Shown here: positions 7,162 through 16,285 of the stretch, in pieces | Layout of the letters: the number at the start of each line of letters is the position of its first letter | Numbering within the stretch: position 1 is the first letter of the stretch | Notes under the pieces: generated by a model | What the model saw: only the letters and a program-made list of their open reading frames with translations | The model's database searches: none | Told to the model about the DNA's origin: nothing | From: Hyphomicrobiales bacterium | Lineage (GTDB): Bacteria; Pseudomonadota; Alphaproteobacteria; Rhizobiales; Rhizobiaceae | DNA length: 64,000 bases | Direction of reading: 5' to 3' | Assembly (NCBI GenBank): GCA_900467745.1 | Contig: UBQW01000023.1 | Span: forward strand, 62,001 to 126,000 | Position numbers and translations under genes: made by a program

Positions 7162-8606
7162 AAAGCAGAGCATGGAAAGCCGCCGCCATCGCGAGCGCCC
7201 TGATCCCGGTGTCCGCAATCGCGGGCCAGGTACCTTCCGCCGCTCCAGACGCCGATATTCCTGTTAGCATTAAGGACCGCGTCTACGCCGCAGAACAGTT
7301 TTCCAATACCGTCTCGGTAACGGATCCGTCCACCAACAAGCTGCTTGGCGTCATCAAGCTGGGCGATCAGCAGCCTGGCAATCTGAGCCCGTTGTACAAG
7401 GGACAGATCCTCGTTCACGGTATGGGGTTCGCTCCGGATAAGAAGACAATCGCTGTCGTGTCGGTCGGCTCAAATTCAGTGACATTCATCGACACCAGGA
7501 CGAACGCCATCAAGCACACCACTTACATCGGGCGCTCGCCGCACGAGGCATTCTATACACCTGACGGCAAGGAGGTCTGGGTTACCGTCCGCGGAGAGGA
7601 CTATGTTTCCATAATCGACGCTGTGACCTTCGCAGAGAAAGCGCAGATCAAGGTCCCGTCTGGCCCCGGCATGCAGATCTTCTCGCCGGACGGCAAACTC
7701 GCGTATATCTGCTCGTCTTTCAATCCCGACACCGTCGTCATTTCCGTTACCGACCACAAGATCGTTGGTCATGTTAAGCAGGCAAGCCCCTTCTGCCCAA
7801 ACATTGCGGCTTCGCCGGACGGCAAGCAGGTCTGGTTCACGCTGAAGGACACTGGCAAGGTCCAGGTCTTCAACGCCCAGCCCCCCTTCGATATTATCAA
7901 GACGATCGATACTGGACCGATCACCAATCACGTCAACCTAGTCACCAATAGGAACGGCAGCTTCGCCTACGTCACGGTCGGCGGCCTAGATCAGGTCAAG
8001 GCATTCCGCACCGACACCTTCGCGCAGGTGGCGACGATTCCCGTCGGCAATCTGCCTCACGGTATCTGGCCCTCGGGCGACGGTAGTCGCGTATATGTCG
8101 GCCTTGAGAACGCCGATGCCTTGACCGCGATCGACACCCTGACCAATGAGGTTGTCGCGACCATCCCAATCGGGCAGGCTCCGCAGGCGGTAAACTACGT
8201 GCCGAATGCCGTACCCGAGGGCGGCGGCATGCAGAACCTCATCCCATTAGGTGTAGCGAGCGGAGCAACCCATCTCAAGCTCGGCCCAAAGGGCTCCAGC
8301 GAGCAATCCCCAACCTCCGTTTCAATGTTCGACCAAGGCCTGACGCAGGTGCTTCAAGCTTCGGTTACCAGTCTCGATCCACGCACGCCTTACGTCCTGG
8401 CTCTGTCTGAAACACCAGATGGCGGCGGAGCGTTGCAGGGCCTTGCGGCCTTTGTGACGAATCCAGCGGGTGCCGCCATCGTGAACGCGGTAGGCCCGAT
8501 CCGGCAGATCGTGGAATCCAAGCGCACAAACGAAAAGCGCTACCTGGTGATAGCGACATCTCTCGGAGGGCGGCCAGGTGACGTGGTCCAACTTCAACGG
8601 AAATGA
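7158..8606 (+). CDS. YVTN-family beta-propeller protein, exported
   Basis: This 482-residue protein has a signal peptide (about 1-22, ending AIAG) and repeated propeller blades: RVYAAEQFSNTVSVTDP, MGFAPDKKTIAVVSVGSNSV, YTPDGKEVWVTVRGEDYVS, FSPDGKLAYICSS and GDGSRVYVGLENADALTAID. Blades of this YncE/YVTN type form a periplasmic seven-bladed disc and usually bind proteins or act with redox partners. No CXXCH haem site is present. It is translationally coupled to the DUF305 gene, so the two probably act together outside the cytoplasm. Confidence 0.85.
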   Translation: MKSRAWKAAAIASALIPVSAIAGQVPSAAPDADIPVSIKDRVYAAEQFSNTVSVTDPSTNKLLGVIKLGDQQPGNLSPLYKGQILVHGMGFAPDKKTIAVVSVGSNSVTFIDTRTNAIKHTTYIGRSPHEAFYTPDGKEVWVTVRGEDYVSIIDAVTFAEKAQIKVPSGPGMQIFSPDGKLAYICSSFNPDTVVISVTDHKIVGHVKQASPFCPNIAASPDGKQVWFTLKDTGKVQVFNAQPPFDIIKTIDTGPITNHVNLVTNRNGSFAYVTVGGLDQVKAFRTDTFAQVATIPVGNLPHGIWPSGDGSRVYVGLENADALTAIDTLTNEVVATIPIGQAPQAVNYVPNAVPEGGGMQNLIPLGVASGATHLKLGPKGSSEQSPTSVSMFDQGLTQVLQASVTSLDPRTPYVLALSETPDGGGALQGLAAFVTNPAGAAIVNAVGPIRQIVESKRTNEKRYLVIATSLGGRPGDVVQLQRK

Positions 8607-8695
8607 CGGCTCCGCTGTCGTTTTGAAGGGCGCGATCGGGACCGGGTCGCCAGCGGTCGACTATCGGAGATAGCAACAGTTTTGGAGGAAGTCTG

Positions 8696-9277
8696 ATGGA
8701 TTCAAACTCGAACGCGACCAACCCAAGGGTGACCACATTCGTCGGCGGCCGGACAGGCGAATGGGCCGTCCGCTCACAGCGGACGTTAGCTGGCGAGTCC
8801 CTGAAGCCTGCCTCCCGGATAAGCATGAGGATTGGACATGACGCAGAAAGCGAGGATGCGGTTTGGGTAGTGCGTGGCGTGACAACGAACGACCGCTACA
8901 CGACATCGTCGGAGAAACGCGAATTGATTAGTCGGCAAGTTCCGGTAGGTCGTCCGGAGGCGACACGGTCGGCTCTCATTCTGTTGCGCAAGAGCGCCGA
9001 ATGGTGGGCAATGCCACAGGATGAGCGTAGACAAATCCTGGAAGAACAGTCCCAGCACATTGCAATTGGACTCCGCTACCTCCCGGCCATCGCCCGTAAG
9101 CTTCTGCACTGCAGGGATATGGAAACTAGCCAGCCTTTCGACTTCCTAGGTTTTCTTGATTATGCGCCCAAAGACGAGCCTGCCTTTGAAGAGATGCTTG
9201 GTCAACTGAGGGCCACAAAGGAGTGGACGTTCATCGATCGAGAAATCGATATCCGCTTGTACAAGGCCGAGGTCTGA
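8696..9277 (+). CDS. cld: Chlorite dismutase family haem protein, short (dimeric, clade 2) type
   Basis: This 193-residue protein keeps VWVVRGVTTNDRYTT, RSALILLRKSAEWW, QHIAIGLRYLPAIARKLLHC, FDFLGFLDYAP and EWTFIDREIDIRL. By alignment from memory with the Nitrobacter enzyme, His121 is the proximal haem ligand and Arg134, 13 residues later, is the distal arginine needed for chlorite to chloride plus oxygen. Both are kept, so real activity is plausible. No export signal is seen, which fits the cytoplasmic short class. About 50 extra N-terminal residues are unusual. GGAGGAAG (8683-8690) supports the start. Perchlorate reductase genes are absent, so detoxification is likelier than respiration. 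Confidence 0.88.
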   Translation: MDSNSNATNPRVTTFVGGRTGEWAVRSQRTLAGESLKPASRISMRIGHDAESEDAVWVVRGVTTNDRYTTSSEKRELISRQVPVGRPEATRSALILLRKSAEWWAMPQDERRQILEEQSQHIAIGLRYLPAIARKLLHCRDMETSQPFDFLGFLDYAPKDEPAFEEMLGQLRATKEWTFIDREIDIRLYKAEV

Positions 9278-9435
9278 ATTGAGATGTCGACGAAACATTC
9301 CCTAGCGAAACCAGCACGGTCGTGGTCATACCTCAAGACGGCGCAGATAAGGCAGTGCATAACCAAGCTACTTGGCACACGCCGTCGAAACCGCTACTGC
9401 GCCATCGCCCCTACACTGTCGAGCATGGAACCGAA

Positions 9436-10656
9436 ATGAACGCTGCCAGTCAGACTACATCGGACCTGGGCGCCAAGCGCAACGCTTGGATCCTGACCGT
9501 TGCTCAAGCCTTCGGGGGAGCGAACGCGCCGATCGTCATTTCGCTGGGAGGCCTGGTCGGCCAGCAGCTGTCGCCAGACCCCGACCTAATTACCTTGCCC
9601 GTCAGCCTTCTGAGTCTTGGCCTTGCAATTGGTACGCTGCCCGCAGCCTATGTAATGCGTCGGTTCGGCCGCCGCGTCGGTTATCTGGTCGGAACCTTGG
9701 TCGGATTGATCGCAGGCGTCATCGCCGCGTTAGGGATCATCTTTGCAAGCTTTCTCATCTTCTGCATCGGGACGTCCCTGGCGGGCTTCTACTCGTCCTA
9801 TGTGCAAAGTTATCGTTTCGCTGCTACGGACAACGCCACAGGTGCGCAAGGCCAGAAAGCTATTGCCCGCGTTATGGTTGGTGGCTTGGTCGCAGCGATC
9901 ATTGGTCCCCAGTTGGTCATTTGGACGCGCGATGCTGTTCCAGGCATTCCGTTCGCCGGAAGCTTCCTCAGCCAGGCGGCGCTAGCCGCATTGGCCTTCC
10001 CCGTCCTGTGGCAACTCCGATCTTCGACACCAAGGACCGTGCCAGGAGCTGATAGGGCCGGAGAGCGCCCTCTCCTCGAAATCCTTGCATCGCCTCGGTA
10101 TCTGCTCGCGATTGCGACTGGGGTGGTGTCGTATGGCCTCATGACGTTCGTGATGACAGCCTCTCCAATCGCGATGGTCGGCCACGGACATTCGATAGAT
10201 CAAGCCGCTCTCGGGATCCAGTGGCACATCCTTGCAATGTACGGCCCGTCGTTCTTCACGGGTCGGCTAATGGTTCGCTTCGGCAAGGAACGCGTTGCCG
10301 CCGCTGGGCTGCTGCTGATCGGTTTTTCAGCTGCTGTCGCACTTTCCGGGTTCGATATCGCCCACTTCTGGGTATCGCTCATCCTTCTCGGCGTTGGGTG
10401 GAACTTTGGCTTTATAGGCGCGACTTCAATGGTCGCCGACTGCCACACTCCCGCAGAACGCAGCAAGGTGCAGGGTGCGAATGACTTTCTCGTCTTCGGC
10501 ACGGTTGCCTGCGCATCGTTCTTCTCTGGCTCCCTGCTGCACAGCTCCGGATGGGAAACGATAAACTGGATAGTCCTTCCGGCTGTAGCGCTGGTCCTGG
10601 TGCCATTGGTCTGGCGTGCTGCCAATCCATTGTCGGCAACCCGTTCGACTAATTGA
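9436..10656 (+). CDS. MFS transporter
   Basis: This 406-residue protein has about 12 membrane spans and the MFS motif-A region VMRRFGRRVGYLVGT between spans 2 and 3, with a matching RLMVRFGKERVAAAG between spans 8 and 9. The substrate cannot be assigned. It lies 158 bases after the chlorite dismutase gene on the same strand and might export or import an oxyanion or related compound, but that is inference from position only. ATG 9436 is chosen since the upstream in-frame sequence is polar and unlike transporters. Confidence 0.85.
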   Translation: MNAASQTTSDLGAKRNAWILTVAQAFGGANAPIVISLGGLVGQQLSPDPDLITLPVSLLSLGLAIGTLPAAYVMRRFGRRVGYLVGTLVGLIAGVIAALGIIFASFLIFCIGTSLAGFYSSYVQSYRFAATDNATGAQGQKAIARVMVGGLVAAIIGPQLVIWTRDAVPGIPFAGSFLSQAALAALAFPVLWQLRSSTPRTVPGADRAGERPLLEILASPRYLLAIATGVVSYGLMTFVMTASPIAMVGHGHSIDQAALGIQWHILAMYGPSFFTGRLMVRFGKERVAAAGLLLIGFSAAVALSGFDIAHFWVSLILLGVGWNFGFIGATSMVADCHTPAERSKVQGANDFLVFGTVACASFFSGSLLHSSGWETINWIVLPAVALVLVPLVWRAANPLSATRSTN

Positions 10657-10778
10657 TTGGAAGGAACAAGCTGTCACAGCCGCCTTCAGATCGGCTCGTC
10701 CTGCAGACAAATGCTAGCCTGGGACGAGCACGACCCGACGTTTTGCGTTGCCTGCGGTGAAATCGAGGATGCCCTCGG

Positions 10779-11090
10779 CTACTTACCCTTGCCGCCCTTG
10801 TACCACCGGTTCCAGTGAATGCTTTTTCCGCGCTCCTTGGGGTCGAACCACTCGCCACCGAACCGGTCAAGGAATGCTTGCGCCCCTGCCTTCGTGGCAA
10901 AGCAATGAACGTTATATCCTCTGTCTTCAAACATAACCGAATGGCCGCGGGTGCAGCGCATCAGGGGTTTGCAAAACTCGAATTGCTCCTCCCCCATCTT
11001 CCCGAACGAGAGCTCGGAAGGGAGCGCGATTTGATGTGGCCAGCCGCGGTCTATGCCTGCAGGCGTGAGTTCGCCTTTACGTCTTGTCAT
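10779..11090 (-). CDS. Hypothetical protein, 103 residues
   Basis: The product is not recognised. It is rich in aromatic and basic residues, has Cys40 and Cys46 in EFCKPLMRCTRGH, a central YNVHCFATKAGAQAFLDRFGG and a very basic C-terminus ending KGGKGK. The AFLDRFGGEWFDP segment reads like a real folded protein and the codon use matches neighbours. No partner gene is obvious; the convergent MFS gene ends 122 bases away. Confidence 0.55.
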   Translation of the reverse strand: MTRRKGELTPAGIDRGWPHQIALPSELSFGKMGEEQFEFCKPLMRCTRGHSVMFEDRGYNVHCFATKAGAQAFLDRFGGEWFDPKERGKSIHWNRWYKGGKGK

Positions 11091-11673
11091 GGCTGCATGT
11101 TCACCATATGTTCCAAGAAGTCAATATTCGACTCGGATGGACCCGCCATGCGGTTCCGTGTCGGCATCAGAACGTTTCAAACAAGTTAGGAAGTTTGGTT
11201 TGCGTTCGACGCCATTCCGGTAACTACGCGCCGCTCAGGCCGGGATCGAGGGAAAATGCCGAAACGGAAACTAAAGCCTGAATGCCGGGGGGCCGACATT
11301 ACGCGACATTCGGGACCCGATAGTCGAGGTCGCTTGCGTGCTGTGTGACCGACGGGATCTGCTCGAGCGGAAGGCCCTGGTCGCGCAGTTCGGCGCGCAT
11401 GCGAGCCTTGCGCGGCTGAGGCGACGGTTCGCCATGGGATGCGAGCGCATGTGCACGCCTGATGGGGACAAATGCGCGACGAGATTTCCTTGTCTTGATT
11501 GACGCTCGTTCCCTTCAACTTCGACAAGACGTCGAAGGACGTCAGCTTCTCCGCTCACGGTGCGCAGCCCGTTTCATCGAAGTCCCGCTGCCAAGTTTCG
11601 CGACTTCCTCAACCTGCTTGTTGGAAGGGTTCAGCAGCGTCCATACCCCAGGCGCGACGAACCGAGACGGCCG
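11091..11673. other. Gene-poor stretch with a possible coding remnant on the minus strand
   Basis: No convincing gene. On the minus strand one frame ending at 11299 reads about 70 protein-like residues (RKARMRAELRDQGLPLEQ, then PSVTQHASDLDYRV) but has no start codon before an upstream stop near 11513, so it looks like a truncated gene end. The overlapping open frames are Arg/Ser-rich and unlikely to be real. Confidence 0.3.
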
Positions 11674-11892
11674 CTAGTCCTTCCGAGCAGACTGAGCAAA
11701 GGCCTCGAAATCCACCACTAGAGCATCTGCCGACAGACACTCCCTGCAAATCTCAAATCCCTCCTCATCGAATTCGCGGGCGCTGCGAGCTTTGCGACAA
11801 CAATCGCAGACAACGCGCGGGCCGGAGTCACGCACTGGCGCAATAATTTCGACGAGCAACCGTTCGGTCGCGTTCAAAGCAGGCTCAGACAT
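11674..11892 (-). CDS. Small protein with paired cysteines
   Basis: This 72-residue protein has a CDCC site followed 20 residues later by CREC, which could form a small zinc ribbon. The start is well supported by GGGAGG upstream of ATG 11892. The family is not recognised. Similar two-CxxC mini-proteins often bind nucleic acid or another protein, but nothing here shows a role. Confidence 0.6.
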   Translation of the reverse strand: MSEPALNATERLLVEIIAPVRDSGPRVVCDCCRKARSAREFDEEGFEICRECLSADALVVDFEAFAQSARKD

Positions 11893-12069
11893 TGAAACCT
11901 CCCTGATGCTTATGGCGTCGAGATAGGTTCTGGCTGAGTAGATTTCCAGTGCGTCGAGAGGCCTCCGTCACACTTGTTGTCCATACGGCCTGTGCGTCCA
12001 GTTTGCGCAATCAGCAGCATATTGAGCTTGCAGGAAGCGCACTGTGGTTCGGGAAGTAGAAGGTTTCCA

Positions 12070-12420
12070 TCAGGGCTGTTCGCGGACGCCCGGAGTGGCT
12101 TCACGTTGGTCAGCATCTTCGAGGTCGCTCGACACGATGAACGCATCCGTGTGCTGACGGGCAGCTTCTCGAACAGCTGCGAGGTTCGGAACATCATCGC
12201 CATCGAGCAAATCGTTCCCGTGCAGGACTTCGTGCTCTGCCTGCAGCCAGTGGTCGTCGTGTCGACCATCCAGGCTGCCTTCTGCCTCCCAGATCTCGTA
12301 AGCGCGAGAACGGATGCGCTCGATCGTATTCTCATCCATCTCCGCGTTGATGTCTTGTTGCGCGTTCAGTTCCAGCTCGTCAGGAGCTTCAGGTTGCTTG
12401 TCCCTTGGTCTTTTGGCCAT
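12070..12420 (-). CDS. DUF2934 domain protein (copy 2)
   Basis: This 116-residue paralogue of the protein at 6187-6531 has a basic start, the DUF2934 core IRSRAYEIWEAEGSLDGRHDDHWLQAEHEV and the tail DADQREATPGVREQP. The N-terminal 40 residues differ from copy 1 while the C-terminal third is nearly identical, so the tail is probably the functional part. GGAG before ATG 12420 supports the start. Function is unknown. Confidence 0.8.
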   Translation of the reverse strand: MAKRPRDKQPEAPDELELNAQQDINAEMDENTIERIRSRAYEIWEAEGSLDGRHDDHWLQAEHEVLHGNDLLDGDDVPNLAAVREAARQHTDAFIVSSDLEDADQREATPGVREQP

Positions 12421-12547
12421 AGCTGTTCTCCGTTTCAAAATTCAAGATATCGGTATCAGAGTGTGCGCCCCGGGCAGTGGCTGTGGACCCCGCCGTTGCT
12501 CAGTTCCGACGAGTGAAACCCGCTCTCGGTAGGACAGCAGGCTTTAC

Positions 12548-12847
12548 TTACACCACCGTCTTTGGCGACGAGAACGATTCAGCGGTAGGTGCAGCCGCTG
12601 TGGCCTCGTCGTCACCGATGTCTTCAACATATCCATCTGACGCTTGCGCTTCCTCAAAGGCTTCGTCCGGAATCCCGAAGATGGCGACTTGGACCATCAA
12701 CTCCTTTGCGTGATGGACGGATGCGTCATCATTTGATTCCGATGAAGCGGCCATGCGTACCGAGATGGCTTCACCGCCCTCACCGCTGAACTCGACCGTG
12801 ACTTTGCCGTCATCACCTTTGATTACGTGAGTGTCTGTGATCTGCAT
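12548..12847 (-). CDS. Hypothetical acidic protein, 99 residues
   Basis: The product is not recognised. It begins with a strand-rich MQITDTHVIKGDDGKVTVEFSG, continues with VSVRMAASS and HAKELMVQVAIFGIP, and ends in a disordered acidic/Ala tail. GGAGG lies just upstream of ATG 12847. It is a probable small cytosolic protein of the accessory region; no signal peptide or membrane span. Confidence 0.55.
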   Translation of the reverse strand: MQITDTHVIKGDDGKVTVEFSGEGGEAISVRMAASSESNDDASVHHAKELMVQVAIFGIPDEAFEEAQASDGYVEDIGDDEATAAAPTAESFSSPKTVV

Positions 12848-13105
12848 TTTTGGCCTCCATGTTAGGTGATGGAGAAATGTCGAACCAGACTTCAAGTTCC
12901 GCGAGATAGCTGCCCCTCAGCGCTCTTCACCTCAAGGTTTAGAATGCCAGCTTTAGAGGGGGCCGCCTGGACGCCGATCAGAGCAAGCTGACCTTTGGCA
13001 AAGAGCTGTATCCACACACATCGCGTGTGTTAACGATACCTTAATTTGCAATTTGACGGCGCATATTTTTCTGCGATGTTCACGACCGCAATCGGGGGTT
13101 AAATC

Positions 13106-13534
13106 GTGAATTCAATAGTTTGGGCTCGGCGTCTCGGCGTCGTGATGATGTCGCTCGCGTTGGCGAGCTGCACGACGACGCAGGCAGAGTTTGTGAAAAA
13201 GCCGTCAGCAGTCAGCAAGGCAGCGTTGTGCAAGACCGTCTTGGAAACGCAGGATCCAGCATTTCAGCGACAGCTGCTTGGCGAGATAACGCGTCGGGGC
13301 ATGAGCATTCCAGAATGCCAGCAGATGGTTGTACAGCAACAGCAGGCTGCGGCCGCTCTCGTCGCCATAGCCGTCGTGGGGACCGCAGTAGCCGTTTGCG
13401 CGAACAACAATTGCGGAGGCGGTTACGCACCTGCGCGCCGCTACCCTGGGAACTGCTATTCTTACTACGATCGTGCGGCCGACGGCAGCCTTTGTGGAAA
13501 CAGAAGCGCAATGTCGAGGCCAGGAGGATGGTGA
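13106..13534 (+). CDS. Predicted lipoprotein, Gln/Cys-rich
   Basis: This 142-residue protein has a lipoprotein signal (hydrophobic segment ending LALASC, Cys22) so it should be lipid-anchored in the envelope. After it come a helical part with CKTVLETQDPAFQRQLLGEI and MSIPECQQMV, a hydrophobic Ala/Val stretch near residues 80-98, and a Cys/Gly/Tyr-rich end. Not assigned to a family. The next gene overlaps its stop, so the two are probably co-expressed. Confidence 0.65.
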   Translation: MNSIVWARRLGVVMMSLALASCTTTQAEFVKKPSAVSKAALCKTVLETQDPAFQRQLLGEITRRGMSIPECQQMVVQQQQAAAALVAIAVVGTAVAVCANNNCGGGYAPARRYPGNCYSYYDRAADGSLCGNRSAMSRPGGW

Positions 13535-13863
13535 GCGGTCGAATCCTATACATGTCCTTGCTATCTGTCGGCGTCGTCTTGGGTCTCGATAGCAAAGCGC
13601 ACGCGTATTGCTCCGAACCGAGCGCCCCCTCATGCGCCAGCAACTACGGCACCTTTGATGATCAGTGGGAGTTCGGCAGGTGCAAACGCGAGATGGAATC
13701 CTATCGTGACGACGTCGAACGCCTCTTCCGATGCAACGGGGATGAGGCGGAAGAGGCGGCACGGAAGGCTCGCGACGACAACGCGAGTGCATTGTCCGAC
13801 TACAATGATGCAGTAGAGGCGTTCAACCGAAAAGCAGGCGGCTGGGTTCATCCATCGCGATAA
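13528..13863 (+). CDS. Small exported protein with conserved cysteines
   Basis: This protein of about 111 residues has a signal peptide (ILYMSLLSVGVVLGLDSKAHA) followed by a mature part with Cys pairs (YCSEPSAPSCAS, GRCKREMES, LFRCNGDE) and a coiled-coil-like helix. ATG 13528 abuts AGGAGG (13522-13527); GTG 13531 gives a more normal gap, so the exact start is uncertain. It overlaps the end of the lipoprotein gene. Probably a periplasmic protein of unknown role. Confidence 0.6.
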   Translation: MVSGRILYMSLLSVGVVLGLDSKAHAYCSEPSAPSCASNYGTFDDQWEFGRCKREMESYRDDVERLFRCNGDEAEEAARKARDDNASALSDYNDAVEAFNRKAGGWVHPSR

Positions 13864-14169
13864 GTCTCTTAAACAAAAATGCCGAAGGCCGGACGTCGAT
13901 TGTGGAGGAAGGAATGAGCCGCCTAACCCTAAGTTTTCCAAACTCGCTGTCGTGCGTGAAGTGGAGATTCATCCGGAGATAGTTGTTATTGTCTCAGCGA
14001 TCACAACGAAATTTGCCGAGGAGTCGATCAAGGGAAACGTCGCCTTTGAGGCGTAGAAGATCCTTCGGCATTGAGTGTGATCAGGCCACAGTGACAGGTG
14101 ACGACGATCAGTTGACCTTGTTTTCCGTAGTCTGCAAATTCCACAAGCGGCCGCCTGAATGGATGGATC
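13864..14169. other. Intergenic stretch, nothing recognised
   Basis: About 300 bases between convergent units. Short open frames exist but lack ribosome sites and protein-like composition. No terminator with a U-run was seen. Confidence 0.4.
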
Positions 14170-14490
14170 TCAGGCATCGTCGCGGATCGGGATTAGCTTC
14201 CAGCCGTTCTGCGGTGGCCTTTTTCCAGCTTTAGCAAACCTAAAATCGAGCTCGTTGACCGCTTCCTTGGCGGCGTCTTTGGCGTTTGCGGCCCACACCG
14301 ACACCTGGATCTTACCTGCTCGGAAGCGGTATCTCATCTTCCCTGGTCTGGCGCCGATCAGGTGCCCGGCACGAAAGCATCGACGGGCGAATGCCAAGTC
14401 GTATTTCTCCCTGACTTCCAACGGCAGCCCGCCCCACCATTGTTCGAATGGCGTTTTCCTTTTGAGTGGTCTGACGACCTTGTACAACAT
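14170..14490 (-). CDS. Hypothetical protein, 106 residues
   Basis: The product is not recognised. It is basic, with FEQWWGGLPLEVREKYDLAFARRCFRAGHL followed by a strand pair (KMRYRFRAGKIQVSVWAAN) and a helix KDAAKEAVNELDFRFA. ATG 14490 is chosen because GGAG lies 9 bases upstream; TTG 14508 is an alternative. The pattern of alternating strands and helices suggests a folded cytosolic protein. Confidence 0.5.
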   Translation of the reverse strand: MLYKVVRPLKRKTPFEQWWGGLPLEVREKYDLAFARRCFRAGHLIGARPGKMRYRFRAGKIQVSVWAANAKDAAKEAVNELDFRFAKAGKRPPQNGWKLIPIRDDA

Positions 14491-14634
14491 TGGCGCGATC
14501 TCCGACAAGATTGAATGTTCTCTATTCGTTCTATTTTAGCGATGAGTCAAGCTTGGAGGCGAAGCTGGCAGCCTTGATGTCCATCGCTACGGTCTGTAGA
14601 CAGCCGGATCGACCGAAAGCATGGACTGACATAA

Positions 14635-14871
14635 GTGGTGACACGATACCTCTGGACATTAGACCGCAAGGATCAGGAGACGCGGAGCGGCCTGTCTACC
14701 GAAAATGAACTGGTAGCCGTCCTAGAGCGAGAAGACTTGCCGTGTGTGATGCCTGCGGATTGGCTTTTTGCGACGATGAAAATGGATATGGATGGCAACG
14801 GCTTGGCGATCCATGCGTCCGGATACGGACCCAAGACGAGATGGAAGCTCCAACTGAAACTGGTCGCGTGA
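14635..14871 (+). CDS. Doubtful small open frame, 78 residues
   Basis: A GTG-started frame with a plausible reading (LWTLDRKDQE, LPADWLF-like segment, DMDGNGLAIHASGYG) but no ribosome site in front. Not recognised. It is kept because both ends fall in otherwise empty DNA and the composition is not shadow-like. Confidence 0.25.
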   Translation: MVTRYLWTLDRKDQETRSGLSTENELVAVLEREDLPCVMPADWLFATMKMDMDGNGLAIHASGYGPKTRWKLQLKLVA

Positions 14872-15097
14872 CATCCCTCGGCCTCCCATGATCTCACCTG
14901 ACCAGCGGAAGAGCTTCGGTACTGCAATAAGGGAAACCAAACTGAGCGGTGCGCCCACGGAGAGGACGTGTATTTCAACGCTGTCTCCGGGGCCTGTCCG
15001 TGTCACGGCCGTCCCGCAATCGCTTGCTGACCCGGTTATCGTGATTGTGCTCAATTGATATCGCGACACCGGGGCAAACGCAACTGTCGGGACAAGC

Positions 15098-15669
15098 TCA
15101 TGCCGAAACGGTCTCGTTGCCCGACACGGATTCCGTCGACGCTTCCGACTTAGTCTTCCGTCCACGGAATATCGCCTCCACAATCAACGACAGCGGAAAC
15201 CCGATAAAATGGGATGAAGAAATAGATCACCCGGAAGGCTACGAGCGACCCAATTGACGCCTGATCGCCCATGACGTGACGCACTGTGGCTTCAAGAACG
15301 CCCAGGCCGCCAGGCCGCGTGCGTTACCAGGATGGCAACATTTGCCAGTGCGAAGGCGGTGGCCGCTTTCAGATAGCTGACATCTGCGTTCGCCGCCATG
15401 ACTTCGCGAAGGCATGCGGAAACCAATGCAAAATTGAGGGTGCCGATCACCACCTGTGCGACTGCGACCTTGAGCGTCTGCATCTGGAAGGTCCACGATC
15501 GGATCTTGAGCGGCGTTCGCAAGACCGCTTCAAGCAACAGATATCCTGCGGTAGCGAAGATGCATGCGATGCCAATTATCCTGACCGTCCCCTCACCCAG
15601 GTGCAAGACCTTGGGTGCATCTCCCGGCCGCCAGTGATGAGAGTTCCGTTTTCCGCACAGAAGATTCAA
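15098..15669 (-). pseudogene. Remnant of a lysylphosphatidylglycerol-synthase-type (UPF0104) membrane protein, C-terminal half with two frameshifts
   Basis: Read from 15669 downwards, the frame gives RIIGIACIFATAGYLLLEAV, a second hydrophobic stretch and VTHA, then stops. Skipping one extra base near 15315 continues with PGGLGVLEATVRHVMG and LVAFRVIYFFIPF. Skipping one more in the A-run at 15206-15209 continues IGFPLSLIVEAIFRGRK to a stop at 15098-15100. PGGLGVLE followed by a RxIYF span is the hallmark of the MprF/UPF0104 flippase-like region. The first 150 or so residues of the family are missing upstream. Each break is a single base in a short repeat, so decay is likely, although base-calling errors could explain the frameshifts but not the missing half. 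Confidence 0.75.
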
Positions 15670-15757
15670 CTCGCAACAGAAGAATTGGGCCCCTCCGGAC
15701 AGACCTTAAGCCGCATGCTAGGTTCCACCCCAATGAAACTTTGCATGGAGGGAATCC

Positions 15758-16054
15758 TTGTCAGCCGTGAAACTAAAGCGCGCGGACGAATGCCGCATGA
15801 TCGCCGATAAGATGGAAAGCCGTCTCAAGGCCATGGGGATTATTATGGAGCTATACGACTGCGACAGGCTGTGCGTGTACGTCCATGGCCTTCGAAATGA
15901 GCTTCCTGAAACGTCGTCTGCGGTGGAAATCGCACAACTACCAGAGCAGATATTTGCGAGTGTGGAGTACCTGCTCGCGGCGATGCGGAACGTCGGCATT
16001 GAAAGGGAGGCGGCGTGGAGTCAGATCAAAAGCCTGACAGCGGGCCGATCCTAG
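15758..16054 (+). CDS. Hypothetical protein, 98 residues
   Basis: The TTG start is supported by GGAGGG (15748-15753) 4 bases upstream. The protein has an N-terminal helix ADECRMIADKMESRLKAMGIIM, a short strand CDRLCVYVHGLRNEL and a C-terminal helix QIFASVEYLLAAMRNVGIE. Family not recognised; probably cytosolic. It stands alone between the decayed membrane-protein gene and the helicase. Confidence 0.5.
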   Translation: MSAVKLKRADECRMIADKMESRLKAMGIIMELYDCDRLCVYVHGLRNELPETSSAVEIAQLPEQIFASVEYLLAAMRNVGIEREAAWSQIKSLTAGRS

Positions 16055-16285
16055 AAACTGAACTTTCCAGCGCTCTGCCGCCATACCGGTCTTCACTCGA
16101 ATGAGCACCTGTTGGAGGTGTAACGCGATCCGATTGTGGATCCTCAGACCTTGGAAAAAATAGGTCCGAAGCCGTGCCCATCGTTTACCTTTATCACGTA
16201 AATTGCCTGACGCGGCGTTTGTGCCGTACATCGCTGCGCCGTCTGGAGCGATTGCAGCGATGCTCGGGAAAACGAGTGAGACGGT

